64,000 nucleotides of DNA from Hydnum rufescens UP504 (taxonomy: Eukaryota; Basidiomycota; Agaricomycetes; Cantharellales; Hydnaceae), in contig MU128964.1 of the NCBI GenBank assembly GCA_014904985.1, positions 72,582-136,581 of the forward strand, in the 5' to 3' direction. The translations under genes were made by a program, and so were the position numbers. Position 1 is the first letter of the stretch. Every line of letters starts with the position of its first letter. The notes under the pieces are model-generated. The model did not search any database and had not been told where the DNA came from. It worked only from the letters and a program-made list of their open reading frames with translations. This document shows positions 19,953 to 30,500 of the stretch, piece after piece.

Positions 19953-21534
19953 CACCCTCCCTCCTCACCCTTGTCCCCGATACGAATGTGATGATCTCAT
20001 ACCTCGACCTGCTCGACCTCTTCGCCCAGTTCATTTCCCTGTGCCCGGACCTATCTACCTCTATACTGATACCGGGGATCGTGATGTCTGAATTAGATGG
20101 ATTACGCAAGAATGCCCAACGGACATGTGCTGTTCAAGCACAGAATGCGAACAGGTGGGTAGCAGACAGATTAATGGCGAAGATTCGAGAGGGGGGTGCT
20201 GGGGTGGTGCGCGGCCAAAGGGATGCAGCAACCCTTGTATCCGGGGGTTCGTGGCGACGACATTATTATGAAACTGGGAAGGCAAGTTGCACCCGTTGCT
20301 CCTTCACGTATAGCACTCCTCTTTGAACACCTGTGTGGGCGGGCTTTTCACAACAAATTAGGTCAATCCTGATGGGTACATCATCGATTGCGCATTTTAT
20401 GAAAAGACTGGAGCGTTGCGAGAGGGATATTCAAGCTTATGGGTTGTCCTCACGCTGGATGAGAATTGTGCAGCACAATGCCTTGCGAAATGGTGCGTAC
20501 TCAAGCTTTTCATTTGTTTTTCATGTCCCAAGCCTCGTGTCTCCCTATTCCCGATTGCTAATAAATCAATGGACAGATCTTGCGGTATTGAGACCAAAAC
20601 CAGTATGGACACTCCAAACACTCGTACACGAACTATTTCACGACCGTTCTCCCGGAGACTTCACTTTCACAGAACATCACGATTCCATCCTGCGCCAAGT
20701 CCTATTATCGCAGCAGAAGAGCGCTGCTACATCATCGAGGATTCGCCCGTCGATATCTGCTAACGCATCATCTCAAAATCCGGATTGGGCCCGTTCCTCC
20801 AGCTCGATCCGGGGAGCTCTCGCTCCATTGCCTCTAAACGGCAATACGTCCACAGCCGTCGCAGGGATGGACCTCGATGACGACGAGATGGCTCAATCAT
20901 CGTCAGTACCGGCGGTATCGGCACCATCATTGCTGCCACCTCGACGGATTGACCCGCGGGACGAACTAAAAGACCAATTAATCGTATATCTCACATCTAC
21001 CCTCCCACCATTAATCGAGGCGTCACTCAAAGCACATCAAACTGGCACACAATCATCCTCTCCCTTGCATTCATCGCCAAGAATCATAGTAATTCCAGCA
21101 TAATCTTAAATGGATCTATGCATTCCATTCACGCTCTACGATCCACATCAATACCACGCTCATCTTCATCGCCATATCTCCCCACTACAAGATTCCGACG
21201 ACGCGAACTGCCATCCCCTCACTCTACCGAATGGCGATCATGGCGATTGCACGAATGCATACTGTTCTTGGCCGATTATCCCCCTCCTGCAAAATCACCA
21301 TTACCTTGCTCCGCTGGTGCCACCACGTCATCGCCGCCACTGCCTTTCTCTTCTCAAGAACGCACCCACCTAACCCAGCTATCCACATTCGTCCGTGAAG
21401 AAACACGACGAGGGCGAGAATATGGACGGGGGGACTGGGATCAAGCTTGCAATGGCGTGAAAGTCCTGTTCCCGGAATTGGAAGATGTGATATCCAAGGC
21501 CGTTATCGATGTGTTCGAGGGTGGTCTAGTCTAG
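19953..21534 (+). CDS. SWT1: SWT1-like PIN-domain endoribonuclease, with apparent frameshifts
   Basis: The exon at 19953-20281 encodes LVPDTNVMISYLDLL ... ILIPGIVMSELDGLRKN, the start of an SWT1-type PIN domain with the catalytic Asp of PDTN and the Glu of SELDGL. An intron with a GC donor (AAG|GCAAGT, 20282-20361) follows, then VNPDGYIIDCAFY ... VVLTLDENCAAQCLA with the later acidic PIN positions. A GT-AG intron at 20493-20576 leads to DLAVLRPKPVW and a low-complexity linker. The frames join only if one A is removed at about 20488-20490; a second slip near 21050-21100 would join the C-terminal block at 21118-21534 (WRSWRLHECILFL). SWT1 in yeast cleaves mRNA in nuclear quality control. The frameshifts may be real decay or assembly errors. 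Confidence 0.75.
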
Positions 21535-22313
21535 GACAATGGCGGTGCCGTATACAGTCGATTGTGGGGTGTGCTCGTCTCAATGCTGTGCTGTTGGTAT
21601 GAGCCCGCCTTTTGGGTGTACATTTTTGTCCGCGATATTTTCTCGCACCTTGCTTGAACCCGGACCGAGTACAATGTTTTATGCCGGACGATCAATACTG
21701 CCACTCCCTGTCCGGCCGCCTGGTTGTCGGTTTGGACCCTCATTCCTAGTGTTGGAAAACGAGCAGGGGTTTGGGACTGGAAGATAGTGGTACCACGTTA
21801 TTATTGGAGGCTGAGAGCAGCGGCGAAGACGCTCAGCCGACGGTCTTGGAATAATGTAATAGTCGGCTTGCGTATCCTCCTTGGATTCATCCCTCGAGCG
21901 TCATAATTTCATAATCTTCTTCGCAAGTCTGTAACTCCCCCATCGAAGACAGATATTCATCAAGGCCATCCAGCCTGCCCAGAGAACCATTCAGCGAGTC
22001 TCCCCGCTCAGACGAAGAGCTCGATCTTGATCGGCCGCGTACGGTAATTCGTAGCCCCTTTGATCTCCTACCAGCCGTGACCAGTGACCAGGGGGTGGGC
22101 ATTCTGAAATTTTGTCAAGTAATTGGAAAACAAGGTCCATGAAAATTGTGGTCACGTCCGAAGTGATTATGGGGAAACACGATGTTTTATACTACAGATT
22201 CTACTAATACGATGCAGGGAATGTAACAAAAATCTTGGGATAAACCGTCATGAAACGTGAGTGTCTGCCCCGCAAGACACGGAAGCTGAAGACTCACCTT
22301 TCTATGACAGTCA
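21535..22313 (-). other. Convergent intergenic region with a spliced 3' leader
   Basis: It contains the SWT1 3' flank and the 3' region of the minus-strand gene at 22314-22955. A minus-strand donor (GTGAGT, near 22302) lies 10 bases past that gene's stop, and an acceptor TTTTCAG near 22105 leads into a 71-codon serine-rich open frame (21887-22102). This may be a spliced 3' untranslated region or an alternative C-terminus. Confidence 0.4.
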
Positions 22314-22955
22314 TTATTTCCCCCCAGGGTTGTTGTTCAAGGCTCTCATGAACTCCATCGCAGTCTGAAATTGCAAAGGGATCGCAAGTGAGATTTAATA
22401 ATAATCTTGACGGACGCCAAGGGGAAATTTTATTACCTCTGGATTGATCTCGATGTCGGCGGCACGGAACTCCTCAGCAAGATGTGTCGCAGCTGCTCGG
22501 AATTTCGGTATTCGCAGCGAGCTTCATTACAGTCATTGCCGAGGGTTGTTGGGTTGGATCAACACCTACATGCATATTGACAACAAAGGAAAGGGCATGA
22601 AGGGTACTTTAGCTCAGTATCGTTAAGCAGACCAGAAGGAAAAAATATGCAAGGGTCATACGAGAGAAGACAGGCCAAAAAGACAAACCATTCTTCTGCA
22701 ACACCTCTGCAAGCTTTTTAAGTGCCTCCAACGCTTGCGGTCGAGCAGCCAACTTAGATAACAAATCACTCCCTTGGTTGTAGTGAGGGAGTCGAGGGGT
22801 TCGTCCCTTTGGGTGGCCTCTCTTCGAGAACCAGAGGCGAAAGATCGGCCATAGAATGTCGGTGGTTGGATCGTACTGTATGACACCAACCTCATTGCGA
22901 GTATCCTGCTCGGACGCGTGATGAAGGGCAGAACGAATGCCATAGTAGTGCGCAA
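22314..22955 (-). CDS. Small probable mitochondrial protein, function unknown
   Basis: The start (22955, or the second ATG at 22943) gives an Arg/Ser/Thr-rich leader (MAFVLPFITRPSRILAMRLVSYSTI) lacking acidic residues, as in mitochondrial presequences. Later exons on the minus strand read DLLSKLAARPQALEALKKLAEVLQKNG (about 22690-22770), then RIPKFRAAATHLAEEFRAADIEINPE (about 22440-22510), then TAMEFMRALNNNPGGK and TAA at 22314-22316. The last junction, CCAGAG|ACTGCG, is clean. Repeated amphipathic helices suggest a helical protein. I do not recognise the family. Confidence 0.6.
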
Positions 22956-23035
22956 TCGCTCGGGATTTAGAGTCTCAATTCAAACGACTCGACTTCGGAG
23001 TTTGCCGTCATCGAAAGGTTGGCTCAATATGTCCT

Positions 23036-25341
23036 ATGAACCAGCTCCTGAACATCCACTTGCCCTCTACACCATTCTACTCTGTTGAATATCCTGGATA
23101 CGTCCAGAGCTCTTCTATTCAAAAGGCTGTGCACACTCTGGGAGGCAACCACAAACTCAACGCGTCATTTCGGAAGAATGCGCCAGTGGAATTGAAGTTC
23201 CATCCTGATAATCCATTCTCGCATCCTGTATCAGGGGATGTTGTACGAACGAGTAATTTGGTTCTCAAAGTCACCAAACGGAAGAAGAAGAAACCAGCAA
23301 CAGAGATGATGATGGATATTGACGATGGGCCTGTTGTACCCGAGGTTGCTGGAGAGTACACGACAGAGATAGTGGGCTCCACCGTCCAAAACCATTCGAT
23401 TTCGCAGTATGTTGTGATAATATCTTCTTTCCCTTCGTTTTCGATGGATGAGTACTCAAAATCCACTCAATGCAGGTATGGTGGATTTTCAATATCAACC
23501 TGATCCCAATGATCGCATAACGAAACTTCGTGCTTCAATTGATCAGATGGACGGTGTGTCGCGTAGTATACCGACACTGTCGGTGAAGATCTCACAAGGG
23601 CGCTTCTGCCTTGTTGTATGAAGCTCGGGCCATCCAAAACTTCCAGTTCGAACCAGAGCTTAGAAGACTATACTATATACGAACCATCGACTTCTTCGCC
23701 AGCAGCTGGTCCCTCTACAAATATCGCCATCGATGCGAATCAAGAATCAGAAGGCTGGAACCGCGAAGAGAAGGCCCTTGTGGCACGAAGCAATCTTCGT
23801 ATGTTTCCCCCTCCGTTATTCAGTCGTCAGGGAATACAGCAAAATTACAAGTACGGATCGCGTATCAAATTAATCGTTTCTTTCGTGGCAGCAGACTAAA
23901 GTCGCCTTCAGCTATAAACAGAATCCAGTGTCCGTGCCACAAACTGTGGTCGATGAGGAGACCGGCGTGGAGAAACAGCGCCTCGTTAACAAACATCGAT
24001 GGAAAGGATTGGCGATGATATTCATTTCTGGAGACGATGAGGTACACTTCGCTATACACCTCTGGGTTTGATCCCGTAATGATCAAGATGTTGGGGTTGC
24101 CACAGGTCCCGGAACAACCACCCGAAGCATCGCCAGCGATCAAAGCCAAGATTGACATGGATCTCCTTGAACGTATCAAGCAGGTTTGAATACTAGATTA
24201 CGCGTTCATTCCCACTGTGTTAACGGATCACCGTCAGAAATTTGAGACTCGGCCAGTTTGGAGTCGAATCGGACTCTTCAATCAATTCAGTGCGAAGGAG
24301 GTGAAGGACATCTCGAAGTACCTATCCACCCCCAATGCCGTCATGATAATCCACGCGTCTCATCTTTTTCTGAAGTTATAGCAATAAATCGCTGCTGGCG
24401 CTTGCATGTTACGCTTTCAAAGGTGGACCATTCCATGATCTACTTGTTAGATTCGGGTATGACCCTCGTCTCAGTATTGAAAGTCACCAGTATGTCCCCT
24501 CGCGTTCCCATCATCTTGCCTTCGATCTTTCCCTTTTCATTTCCATTTCCTAGATATCAGCGTCTTTTCTTTCGCGATAAAGACGCCCAAAAAACTGGCG
24601 GACGGAGACGAAAAGGGCTTACCGATGATAGTACCGCGGCCCCTTCAAGAAAGCCGGCGGCTGCAAATTGGCCGTTGCAGGATGACGAACGAAACACGTT
24701 GAGTGGCTTTTCCTCACTCAGGCTTCTCAATGCTCTCCCTAATAGAGCTACGGGCGGCGTGAAACTGACAGGAATTCACATATTTTCGACGGGAAGTCTT
24801 TAAACACCGGAGGGATCGGGCTTTCAAGTGTGCGACGTGACGGATCCTGTGCTCAAGCTCCTGCTAGCCAACGAGTCTCATTGGCGCGACGAGTTCCATG
24901 TGTGTCTGCAACTTTTTCTATTTATTTTAATTTTGCATTTTGAATCAACTCTCTCGAAACCACGCACATCTATGCAGGAGCATGACGGGTGGTACAAGCA
25001 TGAACCGCTGGAGCGTATCAAGGCGCTCATGCGCCTCAAGTTCATCGGACTCAAGGAGGGCCGTTTATATACTGACGAAGAATCTATGCAATTCATTCAA
25101 CAAGCTGGATCGCTGGTTGAAGAGGACGGAGAGAAGAAGCTTCGGCCATATAGAAACCACGGTCACAAGACAAATCGCGCGAAGAAGGGGATGTCGGAGC
25201 CTGAGAAGCAGGTTTGTCGTGCCTTCCCCGTCCTGCCCTTGCTTGTGCTTTGACTTCTGACATGATGTAATGCGTCAGGCTGCCAGGTTACGGGCCGCAC
25301 TACAACGCGATGGTGCAGGTGGTGAAGAGGCGGCTGGGTGA
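23036..25341 (+). CDS. TFC1: Transcription factor TFIIIC subunit 5 (Tfc1/Sfc1 type)
   Basis: The N-terminal exon has the family signature LPSTPFYSVEYPGYV, HTLGGNHKL and LKFHPDNPFSHPVSGD. Later exons contain KHRWKGL-like sequence, FETRPVWSRIGLFNQF (about 24240-24290), the FGYDPRLSIESHQYQRLFFRDKD block across an intron (24440-24590), and TPEGSGFQVCDVTDPVLKLLL (about 24805-24862). The C-terminal region with ERIKALMRLKFIGLKEGRL follows and the protein ends at TGA 25339-25341. At least five introns are needed. TFIIIC recognises A and B boxes of RNA polymerase III genes; this subunit is in the A-box-binding lobe. The first codons are uncertain, because MSYEPAPEHPL in another frame just upstream (23031) also looks natural. 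Confidence 0.92.
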
Positions 25342-25607
25342 AACTAGAGGTGTCTCACGAAGGTAAAGTATCACCTTGCTGTTGTGAAACACCATAATTA
25401 CATTCCTCCATGGAACATGTAAATTGTATCCTTCGAGGCTCAGAGATATTGCGGGCATGCGTGTACAACTTCACAGGGCGACTCCCTCGGTCACGATTGG
25501 AAAGAGTGCCAAGACATGACATATGGTTGGTGTTATATCATAGCAGTAAGATGAAGACAAAATGCCAGCCATGGATCCCGAGGAATACGATTCACACCCA
25601 AGTGCGA
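25342..25607. other. Convergent gap between TFIIIC and RPL29
   Basis: This is short 3' flank for two converging genes. No other feature is seen. Confidence 0.5.
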
Positions 25608-26138
25608 TCATGCTTCTATTGCCTCGGCTTTTGCGTCGGCGATGGCCTTCTCCTAGAGTAGGGAAGGGAAAATAAACGCAATGGGATTAAATCATTGGCT
25701 ATTGCACTTCAGAGAATCGGTCTTACCGTCCCCCTTCGTGCAAACTTTTGGTTACGGCGAAACTGGAAAATGAGAAAATTAGCGGTGAGATCTTTCACGT
25801 CATACGCAATTGAGCATGCCATGCATACTTTTGCGTCAACCTAAGCACAAAGTCTGATGAGCCAAAGAAAAGAGGATCTAAAAGGGGACGGGAAGGGTAC
25901 TTACACCCTTCAAAGACTTAAGGCCCGATCCTTTAGCCTTCTTGATGCCATTCCGGTGCGCCCTGTACGAGAAAAAATTTCAAAGGACGAATGCCCCATG
26001 AGTATATTGTGCAGGATAGGTCCCCGTCAAGACGCACTTGCGAGTCTGGTTGTGCGCTGTGTGGCTATAAGTCGCAGATTAGAATGGATGTTGGACAGCG
26101 TTTTGCACACAGATTCCTTACTTCTTTGACTTGGCCAT
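25608..26138 (-). CDS. RPL29: 60S ribosomal protein L29 (eL29), six small exons
   Basis: Minus-strand exons at 26122-26138, 26038-26064, 25905-25962, 25829-25840, 25727-25762 and 25608-25652 sum to 195 nt. They encode 64 residues beginning MAKSKNHTAHNQTRK and continuing AHRNGIKKAKGSGLKSLKG, VDAK, FRRNQKFARRGT and EKAIADAKAEAIEA. This matches eL29 in sequence and length. All five introns are GT-AG. The fourth exon is only 12 nt and codes VDAK. Because every exon is tiny, no open frame longer than about 20 codons exists and the gene is easily missed. Confidence 0.96.
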
Positions 26139-28117
26139 TGATAATCGGGGCTGGTGTGATACTCCTTAGCGAACGTCTACGAACTACGATAGGAGACAGG
26201 TGCTCACCGAAAGTAGGAGTGGACTAGTTGAGATTTGCTTCCGAAACGACTGGAACTGTACAGTTGTGTTGTTCTCACGACTGGTCTCGTTGTTGTGACT
26301 CTACGATTCTCTTGTTCTACTTATCTACTCTTCACGACGCAGGGATTCGATCATTTGTTCAAAGCCTGGTTCTGTACTGATTGTGGAGAGGGAGCCCTCG
26401 CCTTTGCACCGCCACTCAGGCGACGAGACACTCGTCTCCACGCCGTCCTCCCGCCTGTCTCTCTTTCATCTTTGGCTCTCCGTCCCCAGTGGCTGCTTTT
26501 CCATTCTCCTCGATGTCTTTGGCTCCCATTATCCCACTTTCTTCCTTGTAACAAGAAACCAGCCTTGGAAACAATTATCCACATGCTCCCGCCGCGCATC
26601 TCTCTTCAATTGGATCCAACGTGTGGATATCTCTGTCCTCTTGGGTTGGATACAGGTCCCTCATCAATGACTTGATGTCTAAGTGGCTGCTGGAGATACT
26701 TGTATCCTCCGCGAAGGTGTGAGGAGCGGGGTTCCAATTTCAAGTTTTCCAACGACACGACGCAGTTTTTCTTTCGACAGTGAGACTCTACGACATCTTC
26801 GATCCGGAGGGGTGTAATAATCTCTTTGTACTCACCGTTATCACTGAGCCTATAGTGGTGGCAGGTTGTAATGTTCTTCTGTTCTTGTCCTCACCGCTTA
26901 CTCTCACTTGATTAGGATGCCATGTTCCAACATCTCCCGAAAACAGGACCTTCAAAATGGCCTTTTCCTATAGATGGCTGGAGCTCATTAGCAAGGTGTA
27001 TATCGACAATAATTGGTCTCTATCCCTGTATATTACACCGGGTACCCTTCCGTTCGCCATCAATATCGACTCTGTGGCCCATGAACCTGTCGATAGGGAC
27101 TCGACGGATCTCATCTCACCCAGAGCTTATATCATTCTCACGGACGGTTTGGCTCTCATTTCTTCACTTTTGAGTGCGAACTGATGTTCAGATTCCTCCG
27201 GGAACACTCGGAAGAGATCTGCACTTGAAGTCCTGAGGGATACTCTGGACTCCCAGGAACTGAATCTATTCCTGGCACGTAAGATCCTAACAACTCCACT
27301 TCGTTCATGAATCTGGCCCGCAAAGAGATATCGGCGCAACACCATCATCCATCTCTGGTGATGCGTTCTGCAATATAACAGGAGCATCTCTTACGGACGA
27401 GAACAGAAGCATCGTGCAAATAATCCGGGACAACGGTAATGAAACCATTTGGTCGATCGTACGTGTCTGTTTAAGATGCAAATGCCTCCCCGCCCCCGGC
27501 GTCTCCACATATACGACCAATGACTTGAACTATCTGGAGGAGGGAATATGGCTCTACGAAGGGAACGAGAGGCTCCCAGAACCGAGTGATCCACTATGGG
27601 ATTCGCCTCTCGGGCAAGAGGTGCACCGATCAGCGATGGCTCGGCGCTGTGCATACTCTATTTGGTTCGTGACGGAGTGTCTCCCAGTCTTATGACAGCC
27701 CTATAGTATCTCGCTAGATCCAACACGAAAACCAACTTCCAGTTAGTTGGATTCTTAGCATTTAACAGCATTGCAGAACCTGGAAGAAGGCCCGCTAGTG
27801 GAATTAAATACCCCATTGGTAGTAAATATTATCCAAAGATTTCGAGGTGCAGTGGACCCTGTCTTCCCCACATCAGATCGCACTGTGGATCTATTGTACA
27901 CGCAATGATCTACCCAGACTTTTGAACCACATCTTGAGCGTTTGGCTCTCCGCCCCAGTACCACTGGCCCCATTATCTACCACCACATATTCCTCCACCC
28001 TCGTGCTAGTCGTCCCCTCCGGGCCTGTCTCCCCAATTGACGCGATACACTTTGGTCTGAACTCATCGTCAAATATAATTTCTAGCTGCCTAGATAACCA
28101 TTCCGGCGAACAACGGG
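26139..28117 (+). other. Unresolved coding-like region, no family recognised
   Basis: Plus-strand fragments look coding, for example 26957-27184 (MAFSYRWLELISKVYIDNNWS) and 27340-27695 (SISGDAFCNITGASLTDENRSIVQIIRDNGNETIW ... LYEGNERLPEPSDPLWD). Stops and frame changes lie between them. This may be a multi-exon gene or a decayed one. The region around 26139-26300 is probably the RPL29 promoter. Confidence 0.3.
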
Positions 28118-30404
28118 TCAGCTACCATACATGAACAGAGTCTCCGACGTGAGCAGTGGGAAAACGCACAATGACACAACCTCCCACTCAGCGGTACACT
28201 GCGGGTCGAGACGATCGAGGGACCAACGGCCTCCCCACGTACGTTCGCCTTCGTCCTTCAGACCCATCAACAATCGCATTCCTATTTCTGCAAGCAATAG
28301 CCGACGCATTGTAGACAAGTTGGTGATGGGCAGCGTCGCATGGGGCAAATGGAGAGTGAGCATCGTCGGAGAGGCAAATGTGAATCGCAGAGAGTATCTG
28401 TGTTATTGAGATTCAAACGGCGATCATTCATTTCGGTGAGGGCTCCGGTATTAAAGTGAGACGAACCTGTCATCAATCCACAGTAACGCTTCTCCAGACA
28501 CCTCTAAACCAAGCCAGGCATTCTGACTAGCGGAGGGTTCGTTTTGGGTTAAAGCTGCAGGAGGCCTTACATCCAAAGAGCTCAATACATCCGCGGGATT
28601 TTCTCCAACTCCAGTGAACATTACAATACACGGGATCCCTGCATTCAATAATCCCTTACGAGCCTTGTCGATATCACTTCGCATGGAAAGGCAGAACGAA
28701 CGGTATTGGAGGAGAGAGATTATCGGGGCGAGGATAGCGGGGGGGCGATGGTGTGGTAGGACAAGAGGTGAGCCGGGACCTAGAGGCCGCAGCTGCCCGG
28801 AAGTGGGAAGAACTCGTCGAAGGGCACGTTGATGTCGGTGATAGCGGAGTAGCAAGAGTGTAAAAGTATGTAAGATCAGGGAACAAAGAGATTGCTCTTC
28901 TGAGTGGGGTTCTGGGCTTGAGTCTTCCGCAATGTTGGAAAATCCATCGATATCGACCTTGATAAAAGCCTCAGCACCGCATAAGACGGAAAATGTCCTC
29001 ACAAGAGAGAAACAGACCAATTCCAAGGTTAATTCCACATCCTTTGCGGCTTCAATGCATATTTTTCGCTCGGATACGAAGGCGGCCGCACTTGGGAAAC
29101 TCCCTGCTTCCTTAATTAGCTAAAGAGGAGGCATACGAATGAGTGTTTGTGATAGATGGAGAATATAGGCTCATACCTCCGAAAAGAGTTCCTCTTCCAC
29201 AATCTCACGCTGGGCAGCCGAAAGTCGGGCATTAAGCGGATCCATTCCAAGTTCAGTATCGCGAGCTAGGTCGATCGCACTCATCGCAGAGGATCCATTA
29301 TTCACACCCCCCTTGGACGTCACCCCCACCCTTAGCCGACGGCGGTAAGAAGAGGAAAATACAAGAGCATCAGTATCATCCCATAAAGTCGACTTCTCAC
29401 TCAAGGAAGCTAGAGCTCGTCGCCTGAATTGAGGGGGGGCTGGCGTGGACAATGTAGGGAATATTATCAATGATTGGTGTAAATAGCTGTGAGACAAGAG
29501 GTTACGCACAATCCTCCAGTCCAAAAGAAATTACAAAATCACGGGAACTGTGGTCGACGTCTTTATGCTGGGAGATTGGGATCGTCCCGGGTTGGAGGGG
29601 TTTTGGAAGCAGACCCCAATTTGCTCTGCGGATGAGGATGGCCTGACCCCAGTGAACCTCGCCTCGCTCCACAAAATTCCCCACGGTCTCAGCTGCACGA
29701 GACAGTATATTCGATGCGTTTCGAAGGGCTCTGTCTTTTGTTCCGACAACTAGTTGGGCATTTAGGGCATTGATAGAAGGTTTCTCCGCAGGGGGTGTCA
29801 CGAAAGTGGCCCTAGTGAGGCAGTGGGCAGAACTTGATGGGGGGAGGGGGCTTCAGGATGAGATACAGATAGAATCAAGTTCACGACATCAAGTGCTTGA
29901 GATAATTCGCCCGCAGCAATGCTGTTGTGAATCAGAAGGCATGAGCAAGGCTGACATGAGGCCTCGCCACCCAACTTACTCCAACTTGACCAAGACATCT
30001 TGTCGCATGGTTGCGAGTTCCTCATAGGACATCGTAGTACCGGGTCCCGTCTTGTCCGCCTGGCTCGACGATTTGTCCTTGTTGCCGCCATGGCTTGAAT
30101 CTGGCAGTTCGAAGTCGGAATCGCGGAGGTCATCGATTGTGAGATGAGCAAAATCAGCTCCTTTTTGGGCTACAACGCGTGCTAGAGTCTCCCTTAGATT
30201 TTTGGCAGCCTCTTTCTTTCTTCCTGACAAGTCTAGTCAAACTGCCGAGGTTGAGCCTGATAATTACGCGGCTCACTGTTCGAAAACTGGATTTCCGTCC
30301 ACAATGTCGTGTACAACTCTGTTGCCCTGAAGAAACGAAGGCTCTACCGTGATTTTGAGCGGTGGCGGCATCGCGTCTACTTCTGAGTTCACATTGGCCT
30401 CCAT
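28118..30404 (-). CDS. MED17: Mediator complex subunit 17 (Med17/Srb4)
   Basis: The start at 30404 gives MEANVNSEVDAMPPPLKITVEPS, and an intron joins EQ to LVRKKEAAKNLRETL. Family blocks follow: LNAQLVVGTKDRALRNASNILSRAAE, then ILIRRANWGLLPKPL and FVISFGLEDC (29502-29760); RRRLRVGV with AQREIVEEELFSEV (29171-29360); LQYRSFCLSMRSDIDKARKGLLNAGIP (28600-28720). The C-terminal exon after an intron at about 28397-28466 reads YSLRFTFASPTMLTL ... WSLDRLDPQCTAEWE and ends at 28118. Med17 is a central scaffold of the Mediator head module and essential for RNA polymerase II transcription. The exon order and frame agree throughout. Confidence 0.9.
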
Positions 30405-30500
30405 CGTCACTGATTCGTCAGGGCGCGGTTGGGGCGGGCCGGCACGGGCCGGGAAGGAGTCACTAGACTAAGTCCTGTGGTGGCTTCATTTCTTGCCATT

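Noticed and set aside
26235..26675. 146-codon plus-strand gene
   Set aside because: Composition and lack of motifs look non-coding; other frames overlap equally well.
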